The translations under genes were made by a program, and so were the position numbers. Under the pieces are notes generated by a model that was not told the DNA's origin, did not search any database, and saw only the letters and a list, made by a program, of their open reading frames with translations. 64,000 bases of DNA, taken from Ridgeia piscesae (Eukaryota > Annelida > Polychaeta > Sabellida > Siboglinidae). Within the stretch, counting starts at the first letter, position 1. Each line of letters begins with the position of its first letter. Below, in pieces: positions 40,701 to 48,010 of this stretch. The stretch lies in contig JAODUO010000420.1 in the NCBI GenBank assembly GCA_025642075.2, positions 485,501-549,500 of the forward strand, written 5' to 3'.

Positions 40701-42090
40701 GTGTGTGTGTTGTAGAGTACAGAACTGAGCAGTTGTGTGTTGTAGAGTGACAGAGGGGCTGGAGCAGTGTTGTGTTGTAGAGTAACGGAGAGCTAGCGAT
40801 TGTGTTTGTAATAACAGAGCTGGCGATTGTGTGTTGTAGAGTGACAGAGGAGCTGGAGCGAGTGTGTGTGTTGTAGAGTAACGGAGGAGCTGAAGCGAGT
40901 GTGTGTGTTGTAGAGTGACAGAGGAGCTGAAGCGATTTGTGTGTTGTAGAGTGACAGAGGAGCTGAACGAGTGTGTGTGTTGTAGAGTAACGAGGAGCTG
41001 AAGCGAGTGTGTGTGTGTTGTAGAGTGACAGAGGAGCTGAAGCGAGTGTGTGTATGTTGTAGAGTGACAGAGGAGCTGAAGCGAGTGTGTGTGTTGTAGA
41101 GTGACAGAGGAGCTGAAGCGAGTGTGTGTGTTGTAGAGTAACGGAGGAGCTGAAGCGAGTGTGTGTGTTGTAGAGTGACAGAGGAGCTGGAGCGAGTGTG
41201 TGTGTTGTAGAGTGACAGAGGAGCTGGAAGCGAGTGTGTGTGTTGTAGAGTGACGGAGGAGCTGAAGCGAGTGTGTGTGTTGTAGAGTATCGGAGGAGCT
41301 GGAGCGAGTGCGGCGGTCGACGGAGGGGGAGATGGTGAAGCTGCAGGCTGCACTACGCAAGAAGGACCTGCAGGTGCACAGCCTAGAGCAGACAGTTGAC
41401 CAGAAGGTGAGTCTCCACAGTTGACATGTACCTGGTAGCCTCACACAGTGTTGCAGTATTTCACATATGCCACCAAGTCTGAAATAATAATTACTTGACG
41501 CTACTTATATTTTCATACCGCCTATTGTTGTGAGCACAGTCACACAATCAGTTGCATGTCGCTGGGTCAACCAGAGTAACATCACCTGTCATTTCTATAT
41601 GTCACAATGTCAATGAGAATAACGCAACCTGTCATCACAACCTGTCATTTCTGTTGGTCACCATGTCAACGAGAATAACACAACCTGTCATTTCTGTTTG
41701 TCACCATGTCAACCAGAATAACACAACCTGTCATTTCTCTTTGTCACCATGTCAACCAGAATAACACAACCTGTCATTTCTGTTTGTCACCATGTCAACC
41801 AGAATAACACAACCTGTCATTTTTGTATGTCACCATGTCAACCAGAATAACACAACCTGTCATTTCTGTATGTCACCATGTCAACCAGAATAACACAACC
41901 TGTCATTTCTGTATGTCACCATGTCAACCAGAATAACACAACCTGTCATTTCTGTCTGCCGGTATACAAATGTTACTGTGTGTTGACTGTCAATGAGACT
42001 AAAAGAATGTTTTGTTTGTGACAGACGAAGGAGAACGAGGAACTGACAAAGATCTGTGACGAGTTGATCAACAAGGTCGGGATTCAGTAA
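1699..42090 (+). CDS. TACC: TACC family protein (transforming acidic coiled-coil), 3' part, 13 exons
   Basis: Exons read: 1699-1754, 13819-13885, 14269-14329, 15609-15816, 16501-16782, 17701-17769, 21540-21718, 23464-23507, 28465-28532, 29205-29297, 30711-30790, 41286-41406, 42025-42090. Every junction is GT-AG and all phases agree, giving 463 codons plus a leading partial codon. About residues 19-33 carry the conserved SLYVKFDPL block found upstream of the coiled coil in TACC proteins. From about residue 248 to the end is a heptad-rich TACC domain of about 215 residues, ending with TKENEELTKICDELINK, the family's most conserved tail. Known role of the family: centrosome and spindle adaptor binding XMAP215/chTOG, with Aurora A and clathrin in vertebrates, and microtubule plus-end tracking. 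The 5' end is not in the window or not recognised. Which paralogue group is uncertain; most invertebrates have one TACC. Confidence 0.93.
2026..2257 (+). repeat. About 85-bp segment duplicated around the first array units
   Basis: Positions 2026-2111 and 2173-2257 are nearly identical, from acaaaacttataaatgat to atcaaatttgttcagg. Between them are two early units of the 27-bp array. The duplication therefore happened after the first units existed and carried unique DNA with it. Confidence 0.9.
2107..5412 (+). repeat. 27-bp minisatellite, about 115 copies
   Basis: The unit begins ggtgggaagataaacctc and ends atggtgtgt. It is irregular up to about 2390 and regular afterwards. Variants (gataatcc, cggg, cagg, cctgg) are scattered. 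Because 27 is a multiple of 3, all six frames give long artefact ORFs. It lies in the 12-kb TACC intron. Confidence 0.97.
5413..6636. other. Unique intron sequence
   Basis: AT-rich unique DNA. A possible short coding-like stretch around 6430-6490 has no splice support. Nothing else was recognised. Confidence 0.35.
6637..10473 (+). repeat. 28-bp minisatellite, about 137 copies
   Basis: The unit begins gggttaagtcagatgtac and ends tcttatgaca. The main variants are aag/atg after gtt, and tact/tatt. The array is in a TACC intron and each unit contains ctcttatgacag, which weakly resembles an acceptor. I see no parent exon. Confidence 0.97.
10700..11205 (+). repeat. 34-bp minisatellite, about 15 copies
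   Basis: The unit is built on cacagctcatgattgtag and ggggaccagcagggcc. It becomes more divergent towards 11200. Confidence 0.93.
11206..12841. other. Unique intron sequence with small repeats
   Basis: It contains a (CATG)n run at about 11384-11405 and about 2.3 copies of a 68-bp unit at 12252-12412 (shared core ctagtactgttgtagtcgtg). No exon was recognised. Confidence 0.5.
12842..13735 (+). repeat. 78-bp minisatellite, about 11 copies
   Basis: The unit runs tgatcaacatgatatgtggt to gattatttgccactc. Copies are almost identical. The - strand stays open for 328 codons because 78 is a multiple of 3, but there is no gene signal. Confidence 0.96.
13819..13885 (+). CDS. TACC: TACC exon b, KFDPL motif
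   Basis: The acceptor is catctgttgcag and the donor is CCAG|gtatga. It encodes SNLARQSLYVKFDPLIDGG, the diagnostic conserved block upstream of the TACC coiled coil. It enters in phase 0 and leaves one base, which makes a Val codon with the next exon. Confidence 0.93.
14269..14329 (+). CDS. TACC: TACC exon c, acidic linker
   Basis: The acceptor is ctgtctgttgcag. It encodes VEKAEITEQEEKSEAESISD plus two bases of a Lys codon, so it is highly acidic. The donor is GACAA|gtgggt, and a 27-bp array repeats this junction directly downstream. Confidence 0.82.
14330..15243 (+). repeat. 27-bp array repeating the TACC exon c donor, about 34 copies
   Basis: The unit is gtgggttattgggtcc plus accacggacag. 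The real junction is GACAA|gtgggttattg and each copy carries GACAG|gtgggttattg, a better donor than the parent. The first unit starts exactly at the exon end. The TACC frame stays open through about 30 units, reading WVIGSTTDR repeatedly. Units diverge after about 15040. Confidence 0.96.
15609..15816 (+). CDS. TACC: TACC exon d, low-complexity linker
   Basis: The acceptor is gtgcattttcag and the donor is CAG|gtgtgt. After completing a Lys codon it reads AGDDLLLMSTPPPGGKSG and continues to HKQ, rich in Ala, Gly, Ser and Pro, as expected of the disordered SDP-like middle of TACC proteins. It ends in phase 0. Confidence 0.85.
15817..16500. other. TACC intron, unique
   Basis: A 684-bp intron between exons d and e, without arrays. 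No other feature was recognised. Confidence 0.6.
16501..16782 (+). CDS. TACC: TACC exon e, Ser/Asp-rich region
   Basis: An open frame of 94 codons starts SDSDPGAGLDSMMSSFAS and ends YDASMD. The GC content is clearly higher than the surrounding intron. The acceptor ccgctggacag has a weak pyrimidine tract, and the donor is GAT|gtacgt. Phase is 0 at both ends. Exact edges are less certain than for the other exons. Confidence 0.66.
16783..17700. other. TACC intron, unique
   Basis: It contains a poly-G run at about 17160-17169 and an AT-rich 3' half. No array and no other coding signal. Confidence 0.55.
17701..17769 (+). CDS. TACC: TACC exon f, just before the coiled coil
   Basis: The acceptor is gatttgtttcag and the donor is GTGGAG|gtaagat, a near-ideal 5' splice site. 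It encodes 23 codons, GEEGKLSEAADIPGQGD and then ITNMVE, in phase 0 at both ends. The last 9 bases and the donor are the seed of the 24-bp array that fills most of the next intron. Confidence 0.86.
17761..21227 (+). repeat. 24-bp array repeating the TACC exon f donor, about 144 copies
   Basis: The unit is gtaagatacatctac plus atggtggag. The real junction ATGGTGGAG|gtaagat recurs in almost every unit. The exon frame reads VRYIYMVE for three units, then stops at about 17839, where a copy has lost one g. The commonest variant replaces acatct with actctt. Groups of variants recur as larger blocks. Confidence 0.98.
21540..21718 (+). CDS. TACC: TACC domain exon g, start of coiled coil
   Basis: The acceptor is gcgctctggctgcag and the donor is ATGAA|gtgagt. 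It encodes VLKYSQADVNRMRKEWKLEF and continues to SNTQM: about 59 residues of charged heptads, the N-terminal part of the TACC coiled coil. It leaves two bases of a Lys codon. Confidence 0.93.
21790..23325 (+). repeat. 28-bp pyrimidine-rich array, about 54 copies
   Basis: The unit begins taaccacacccacttctacc and ends ctccactc. It lies in the TACC intron between exons g and h. Each unit has CTAAC followed by a C/T-rich stretch, which looks like a branch point plus pyrimidine tract, and the array ends 138 bases before the exon h acceptor. Confidence 0.96.
23464..23507 (+). CDS. TACC: TACC domain exon h
   Basis: A 44-base exon with acceptor cactgttgtttgcag and donor GATCG|gtgagt. It reads TIVAEYERNITEVI, matching the conserved xxVxxYExxIxxMI segment of the TACC domain. 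Phases fit both neighbours. Confidence 0.93.
23560..24535 (+). repeat. 40-bp minisatellite, about 24 copies
   Basis: The unit begins gactcttattgtagaataca and continues tgccagttagagcctcatac. It starts about 50 bases after the exon h donor but does not contain it. Confidence 0.95.
24536..25126. other. Unique intron sequence
   Basis: No feature was recognised apart from ordinary AT-rich intron. Confidence 0.45.
25127..25886 (+). repeat. 36-bp minisatellite, about 21 copies
   Basis: The unit begins gtctcagttggcccagtcac and ends atttggtgacctgttt. A first imperfect unit has cctggtgtcctg. Open frames on both strands are artefacts of the 36-bp period. Confidence 0.95.
25887..26385 (+). repeat. 36-bp minisatellite abutting the previous one, about 13 copies
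   Basis: The unit begins tgtcttgttgaaggctgtgt and ends caacacatgtgttttc. Copies alternate between acacatgtgttttc and atatgtgtgttc, so the effective period is two units. Its period equals that of its neighbour but its sequence is unrelated. Confidence 0.93.
26625..28060 (+). pseudogene. Degenerate non-LTR retrotransposon (reverse transcriptase, C-terminal half)
   Basis: Broken frames give, in order, KKGFDRVWHG, FVERIKTDALENHQCTVSIG, ITNLCFGDDIDDLAGD (the FADD catalytic box with Ala changed to Gly), TSTAYGME, EVKVHGQRLDT, TAELKRLKPYG, LYACETSTLLSDLQKSI and DHIREWTGQEIADSQWAEKN. This order is that of the RT palm, thumb and C-terminal region of a jockey/CR1-type LINE family widespread in marine invertebrates. 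Stops and frameshifts throughout make it a fossil. It lies in the TACC intron before exon i, in the same orientation as the gene, and contains its own tandem expansion. Confidence 0.85.
27020..27550 (+). repeat. 33-bp array grown inside the retrotransposon RT region, about 15 copies
   Basis: The unit begins atggacagagacttgacaca and ends gaggtcaaaatac. Its parent is the EVKVHGQRLDT segment of the element, which appears once on entry; on exit the element resumes as LDTVSRFKY. 33 is a multiple of 3. Confidence 0.92.
28061..28464. other. Unique intron sequence
   Basis: It contains a short (GTGC)n run at about 28292-28317 and ends in the exon i acceptor. Confidence 0.5.
28465..28532 (+). CDS. TACC: TACC domain exon i
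   Basis: The acceptor is gtgttatgttgcag and the donor is GACCAG|gtgggc. It encodes AEQDAAKKAHEEALAELS then RERDQ, continuous coiled coil. A 20-bp array whose first unit starts at the GT follows. Confidence 0.92.
28533..28830 (+). repeat. 20-bp array starting at the TACC exon i donor, about 14 copies
   Basis: The first unit is gtgggcggagtcatcatgtc, beginning with the donor GT. Later copies read gtgggtggagtcatcgtgtc with growing divergence. Confidence 0.88.
28990..29035. mobile_element. Possible retroelement tail, (TAA)n with actttattgtcca
   Basis: An ataataataataataa run leads into actttattgtccagtcatgg. This looks like the 3' tail of a SINE or LINE, but there is no body to support the call. 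Confidence 0.25.
29205..29297 (+). CDS. TACC: TACC domain exon j
   Basis: The acceptor is gtatctgttgcag and the donor is AAGAAG|gttggt. It reads AFEDIQSVESAFADLHRRYE and ends VIESFKK, matching the conserved DLNSVExxFxDLxxRxE segment of the TACC domain. 31 codons, phase 0 at both ends. Confidence 0.95.
29640..30660 (+). repeat. 17-bp array, about 60 copies
   Basis: The unit is tgtgtagttgtcagtgg with tag/ttg variants and a recurring gttgttctag version. It is less regular than the other arrays and ends about 50 bases before exon k. The intron upstream (29330-29640) shows faint related repeats. Confidence 0.93.
30711..30790 (+). CDS. TACC: TACC domain exon k
   Basis: It reads MLEKGFKQQQEERYQSLKKH, then AEEKLA; the RYQxLKxHAEEKL motif is diagnostic. 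The donor is GCCAA|gtgagt. The acceptor is unusual: tttttgtgttttgaatgagag, with an in-frame TGA six bases before the exon fixing the start. Compared with vertebrate TACC this exon seems about five residues short at its N-terminus. Confidence 0.9.
31033..31215 (+). repeat. 21-bp array, about 8 copies
   Basis: The unit is gggtcacctgaccgactcag plus c, diverging to agtcatctgaccgactcagt. It lies inside a 167-codon open frame. Confidence 0.9.
31640..41298 (+). repeat. 37-bp array repeating the TACC exon l acceptor, about 260 copies
   Basis: The unit is tgtgtgtgttgtag plus agtaacggaggagctgaagcgag. The real exon l begins after gtgtgtgttgtag with agtatcggaggagctggagc, so every unit carries the acceptor and about 24 exon bases. 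Copies differ mainly as gtaacgg, gtgacag and gtaacag. In the exon frame each unit reads VTEELKRVCVL and then TAG. Single-base indels are frequent, and 40490-40830 is badly degraded. Confidence 0.98.
41286..41406 (+). CDS. TACC: TACC domain exon l
   Basis: The acceptor is gtgtgttgtag and the donor is CAGAAG|gtgagt. After completing a Lys codon it reads VSEELERVRRSTEGEMVKL and ends VHSLEQTVDQK, the conserved C-terminal coiled coil. Its first 24 bases and its acceptor are the parent of the huge 37-bp array immediately upstream. Confidence 0.95.
41550..41960 (+). repeat. 43-bp array in the last TACC intron, about 9 copies
   Basis: The unit begins tgtcatttctgtatgtcacc and continues atgtcaaccagaataacac plus aacc. 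It does not contain either splice site of that intron. Confidence 0.94.
42025..42090 (+). CDS. TACC: TACC last coding exon and stop
   Basis: The acceptor is gtttgtttgtgacag. It reads TKENEELTKICDELINKVGI, then Q and TAA. This C-terminal signature is nearly invariant across animal TACC proteins and fixes the gene's identity and frame. Confidence 0.96.
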   Translation, partial: TKENEELTKICDELINKVGIQ

Positions 42091-42945
42091 CACCCGTAGC
42101 ACGAGGTCATAGGTCAACAACATTGCCACAGTTCAAGGGTTACGGAGTTGGCAATGGAAGATGCCAGAGCATTTATGCAGCCGTCTGTGTAATATGGTAC
42201 AGCGTCACCAAGCAGGCCATGTTGGACTTAGCACCCAGTGATATGCTACAAAATTTGAAAAGACAATGGAAGTATAACACAGCTTTGGTGGCACTAAAAC
42301 TGCTGGTTAAATCACGATGCAATTAGTTCAAATTGTGGTCACAACCGTAAACTATTTAAAGTGGGCCTGGAGGCAAGGTAACTGGTAAGGTGTAAATGTA
42401 GTCTTGAATCTGTTCTTAATGCGAACGGCGATGGTTTATTTGCCGAAGGTGTTGCTGATAACTCGGCCTACATGTAACAGGGTCGTGATTGGTCATATAT
42501 TTTCCATGTCGACATTTATTGACGACACCAGGGTCATGGTTGGTCATCAGTTTACTATGTCGACATTTGCTGATGAAAAGTTACAGAGGAAAACGTAACG
42601 TGGATGAAATGTCACTCGTACTGGTGAGACACACAGTGAAGTGGACAAAGAGGTTGGCTGTGTCTTGCTGATGACATGTCGTTTTTGTGTAACTAATCGC
42701 ACACTGAGGTACGTCAGTGCTGCATGCCCCTGTATCAGCTGCATTGCGTGCTGGGATACAGGCGGCAGGGTATGACTCGTACAAAGGTTCAGTGTTTCTG
42801 CGCGGACGGATATACATATTATACATAGTTTGTTGTCGACATTAACACATGTTAATGCTGCTGTATTTGCACGAACGCATTACGGATTTGTTGTAGATTG
42901 TTGCTATGGAATATATCTATATATATAAATTATGTGTTTCCATGC
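42091..42945. other. Unique sequence downstream of TACC stop
   Basis: Probably TACC 3' UTR and flanking DNA. No other gene was recognised. Confidence 0.45.
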
Positions 42946-43556
42946 ATGCACTGACATGACACAAACAACAAGCACGCACTGACACGACACAAACAACAAG
43001 CATGCACTGACATGACACAAACAACAAGCACGCACTGACACGACACAAACAACAAGCACGCACTGACATGACACAAACAACAAGCACACACTGACACGAC
43101 ACAAACAACAAGCACGCACTGACACGACACAAACAACAAGCACGCACTGACACGACACAAACAACAAGCACGCACTGACACGACACAAACAACAAGCACA
43201 CACTGACACGACACAAACAACAAGCACGCACTGACACGACACAAACAACAAGCACGCACTGACACGACACAAACAACAAGCACGCACTGACACGACACAA
43301 ACAACAAGCACGCACTGACACGACACAAACAACAAGCACGCACTGACATGACACAAACAACAAGCACGCACTGACACGACACAAACAACAAGCACGCACT
43401 GACACGACACAAACAACAAGCACGCACTGACACGACACAAACAACAAGCACGCACTGACACGACACAAACAACAAGCACGCACTGACACGACACAAACAA
43501 CAAGCACACACTGACACGACACAAACAACAAGCACACACTGACACGACACAAACAA
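42946..43556 (+). repeat. 28-bp array, about 22 copies
   Basis: The unit begins gcacgcactgacacgacaca and ends aacaacaa. It is very homogeneous. Three - strand ORFs across it are artefacts. Confidence 0.97.
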
Positions 43557-43639
43557 CACACACCGTCACCAAACATGCAGTTTTAAGTTTTATCGTGTAT
43601 GAAATGTTTTGAATGACCTAGGTTTGCCTGTTAGTGGCA

Positions 43640-43880
43640 GAGACATGTCTGGGGGAGCAGTGGCATGGCTTGGTATGTACCAAGTGTACCGTTGTCACAC
43701 AGGGCAGTGGCATGACTTGGTATGTACCAAGTGTACCGCTGTCGTATAGGGCTGTGACATCGCTTGGTATAGGCCAAGTGTACCGGTGTCTCATTGGGCA
43801 GGAGCAATGGCACGACTTGGTGTGTACCGCTGTCTCACAGGGCAGTAGTGACATGGCTTGGTATGTACCATGTGTACCAC
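43640..43880 (+). repeat. 46-bp degenerate array, about 5 copies
   Basis: The units share gacttggtatgtaccaagtg followed by taccgctgtctcacagggca. Confidence 0.88.
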
Positions 43881-44005
43881 TGTCTCGCAGCAGTGGTGTG
43901 GCGACTTCACTTTTTTTCCAGCATGCAGCGCTACCTTCTCATGCCGTTTTGTTCTGTGTACAGCTGAATTAATGATTATTTTTCTACAGATCGCTGCAGA
44001 CACTT

Positions 44006-44011
44006 AATAAA
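44006..44011 (+). promoter_or_regulatory. Possible TACC poly(A) signal AATAAA
   Basis: This is the first exact AATAAA I see on the + strand after the TACC stop. It would give a 1.9-kb 3' UTR containing two arrays. A TATAAA variant at 42924 is nearer. Both are weak calls. Confidence 0.2.
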
Positions 44012-44064
44012 ACAGTGAGTTCAGCTGGTTGTGTCTTCTCTTATTCAGTTCTGTCGGCCAGAGA

Positions 44065-47000
44065 CTGGCATGAGATCAGGGGACTATAGCGTGAAGTCAG
44101 GAGACTGAACCATGAGATCAGGGGACTATAGTGTGAAGTCAGGAGACTGAACCATGAGATCAGGGGACTATAGCGTGAAGTCAGGAGACTGAACCATGAG
44201 ATCAGGGGACTATAGTGTGAAGTCAGGAGACTGAACCATGAGATCAGGGGACTATAGCGTGAAGTCAGGAGACTGAACCATGAGATCAGGGGACTATAGT
44301 GTGAAGTCAGGAGACTGAACCATGAGATCAGGGGACTATAGCGTGAAGTCAGGAGACTGAACCATGAGATCAGGGGACTATAGCGTGAAGTCAGGAGACT
44401 GAACCATGAGATCAGGGGACTATAGCTTGAAGTCAGGAGACTGAACCATGAGATCAGGGGACTATAGCTTGAAGTCAGGAGACTGAACCATGAGATCAGG
44501 GGACTATAGCGTGAAGTCAGGAGACTGAACCATGAGATCAGGGGACTATAGCGTGAAGTCAGGAGACTGAACCATGAGATCAATGAACTATAGCATGAAG
44601 TCAGGAGACTATAGCGTGAAGTCAGGAGACTGAACCATGAGATCAGGGGACTATAGCGTGAAGTCAGGAGACTGAACCATGAGATCAGGGGACTATAGCG
44701 TGAAGTCAGGAGACTGAACCATGAGATCAGGGGACTATAGCGTGAAGTCAGGAGACTAAACCATGAGATCAGGGGACTATAGCGTGAAGTCAGGAGACTG
44801 AACCATGAGATCAGGGGACTATAGCGTGAAGTCAGGAGACTGAACCATGAGATCAGGGGACTATAGCGTGAAGTCAGGAGACTGAACCATGAGATCAGGG
44901 GACTATAGCGTGAAGTCAGGAGACTGAACCATGAGATCAGGGGACTATAGCGTGAAGTCAGGAGACTGAACCATGAGATCAGGGGACTATAGCGTGAAGT
45001 CAGGAGACTGAACCATGAGATCAGGGGACTATAGCGTGAAGTCAGGAGACTGAACCATGAGATCAGGGGACTATAGCGTGAAGTCAGGAGACTGAACCAT
45101 GAGATCAGGGGACTATAGCGTGAAGTCAGGAGACTGAACCATGAGATCAGGGGACTATAGCGTGAAGTCAGGAGACTGAACCATGAGATCAGGGGACTAT
45201 AGCGTGAAGTCAGGAGACTGAACCATGAGATCAGGGGACTATAGCGTGAAGTCAGGAGACTGAACCATGAGATCAGGGGACTATAGCGTGAAGTCAGGAG
45301 ACTGAACCATGAGATCAGGGGACTATAGCGTGAAGTCAGGAGACTGAACCATGAGATCAGGGGACTATAGCGTGAAGTCAGGAGACTGAACCATGAGATC
45401 AGGGGACTATAGCGTGAAGTCAGGAGACTGAACCATGAGATCAGGGGACTATAGCGTGAAGTCAGGAGACTGAACCATGAGATCAGGGGACTATAGCGTG
45501 AAGTCAGGAGACTGAACCATGAGATCAGGGGACTATAGCGTGAAGTCAGGAAACTGAACCATGAGATCAGGGGACTGAACCATGAGATCAGGGGACTATA
45601 GCGTGAAGTCAGGAGACTGAACCATGAGATCAGGGGACTATAGCGTGAAGTCAGGAGACTAAACCATGAGATCAGGGGACTATAGCATGAAGTCAGGAGA
45701 CTGAACCATGAGATCAGGGGACTATAGCGTGAAGTCAGGAGACTAAACCATGAGATCAGGGGACTATAGCATGAAGTCAGGAGACTGAACCATGAGATCA
45801 GGGGACTATAGCGTGAAGTCAGGAGACTGAACCATGAGATCAGGGGACTATAGCGTGAAGTCAGGAGACTAAACCATGAGATCAGGGGACTATAGCATGA
45901 AGTCAGGAGACTGAACCATGAGATCAGGGGACTGAACCATGAGATCAGGGGACTATAACATGAAGTCAGGAGACTGTACCATGAGATCAGGGGACTATAG
46001 CATGATGTCAGGAGACTGTACCATGAGATCAGGGGACTATAGCATGATGTCAGGAGACTGAACCATGAGATCAGGGGACTATAGCATGAAGTCAGGAGAC
46101 TGAACCATGAGATCAGGGGACTATAGCGTGAAGTCAGGAGACTGAACCATGAGATCAGGGGACTATAGCATGAAGTCAGGAGACTGTACCATGAGATCAG
46201 GGGACTATAGCATGAGATCAGGGGACTGAACCATGAGATCAGTGAACTATAGCATGAAGTCAGGAGACTGAACCATGAGATCAGGGGACTATAACATGAA
46301 GTCAGGAGACTGAACCATGAGATCAGGGGACTATAGCATGAAGTCAGGAGACTGAACCATGAGATCAGGGGACTATAGCGTGAAGGCAGGAGACTGAACC
46401 ATGAGATCAGGGGACTATAGCGTGAAGTCAGGAGACTGAACCATGAGATCAGGGGACTATAGCGTGAAGTCAGGAGACAACCATGAGATCAGGAGACTAT
46501 AGCGTGAAGTCAGGAGACTGAACCATGAGATCAGGGGACTATAGCGTGAAGTCAGGAGACTGAACCATGAGATCAGGGGACTATAGTGTGAAGTCAGGAG
46601 ACTGAACCATGAGATCAGGGGACTATAGCGTGAAGTCAGGAGACTGAACCATGAGATCAGGGGACTATAGCGTGAAGTCAGGAGACTGAACCATGAGATC
46701 AGGGGACTATAGCATGAAGTCAGGAGACTGAACCATGAGATCAATGAACTATAGCATGAAGTCAGGAGACTGAACCATGAGATCAGGGGACTGAACCATG
46801 AGATCAGGGGACTATAACATGAAGTCAGGAGACTGTACCATGAGATCAGGGGACTATAGCATGATGTCAGGAGACTGAACCATGAGATCAGGGGACTATA
46901 GCGTGAAGTCAGGAGACTGAACCATGAGATCAGGGGACTATAGCGTGAAGTCAGGAGACTGAACCATGAGATCAGGGGACTATAGCGTGAAGTCAGGAGA

Positions 47001-48010
47001 CTGAACCATGAGATCAGGGGACTATAGCATGAAGTCAGGAGACTGTACCATGAGATCAGGGGACTATAGCATGAGATCAGGGGACTGAACCATGAGATCA
47101 ATGAACTATAGCATGAAGTCAGGAGACTGAACCATGAGATCAGGGGACTGAACCATGAGATCAGGGGACTATAACATGAAGTCAGGAGACTGTACTATGA
47201 GATCAGGGGACTATAGCATGATGTCAGGAGACTGAACCATGAGATCAGGGGACTATAGCATGAAGTCAGGAGACTGAACCATGAGATCAGGGGACTATAG
47301 CGTGAAGGCAGGAGACTGAACCATGAGATCAGGGGACTATAGCGTGAAGTCAGGAGACTGAACCATGAGATCAGGGGACTATAGCGTGAAGTCAGGAGAC
47401 AACCATGAGATCAGGAGACTATAGCGTGAAGTCAGGAGACTGAACCATGAGATCAGGGGACTATAGCGTGAAGTCAGGAGACTGAACCATGAGATCAGGG
47501 GACTATAGCGTGAAGTCAGGAGACTAAACCATGAGATCAGGGGACTATAGCGTGAAGTCAGGAGACTGAACCATGAGATCAGGGGACTATAGCGTGAAGT
47601 CAGGAGACTGAACCATGAGATCAGGGGACTATAGCGTGAAGTCAGGAGACTGAACCATGAGATCAGGGGACTATAGCGTGAAGTCAGGAGACTGAACCAT
47701 GAGATCAGGGGACTATAGCGTGAAGTCAGGAGACTGAACCCATGAGATCAGGGGACTATAGCGTGAAGTCAGCAGATTGAACCATGAGATCAGGGGACTA
47801 TAGCGTGAAGTCAGGAGACTGAACCATGAGATCAGGGGACTATAGCGTGAAGTCAGGAGACTGAACCAGAGATCAGGGGACTATAGCGTGAAGTCAGGAG
47901 ACTGAACCATGAGATCAGGGGACTATAGCATGAAGTCAGCAGATTGAACCATGAGATCAGGGGACTATAGCATGAAGTCAGCAGATTGAACCATGAGATC
48001 AGGGGACTAA
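44065..48010 (+). repeat. 42-bp intergenic array, about 94 copies
   Basis: The unit begins gtgaagtcaggagactgaac and continues catgagatcaggggactata plus gc. Between about 44780 and 45540 it is nearly perfect; 45540-47400 is a mosaic of variants (atgaagtc, atgatgtc, half-unit deletions, atcaatgaac). It lies between the two convergent genes. Confidence 0.97.

Noticed and set aside
31536..41444. Open frames of 3,302 and 2,995 codons on the - strand
   Set aside because: They are read-throughs of the 37-bp array in antisense; the unit has few stops on that strand. No start context, domain or splice support, and the array is explained by the + strand exon l acceptor.
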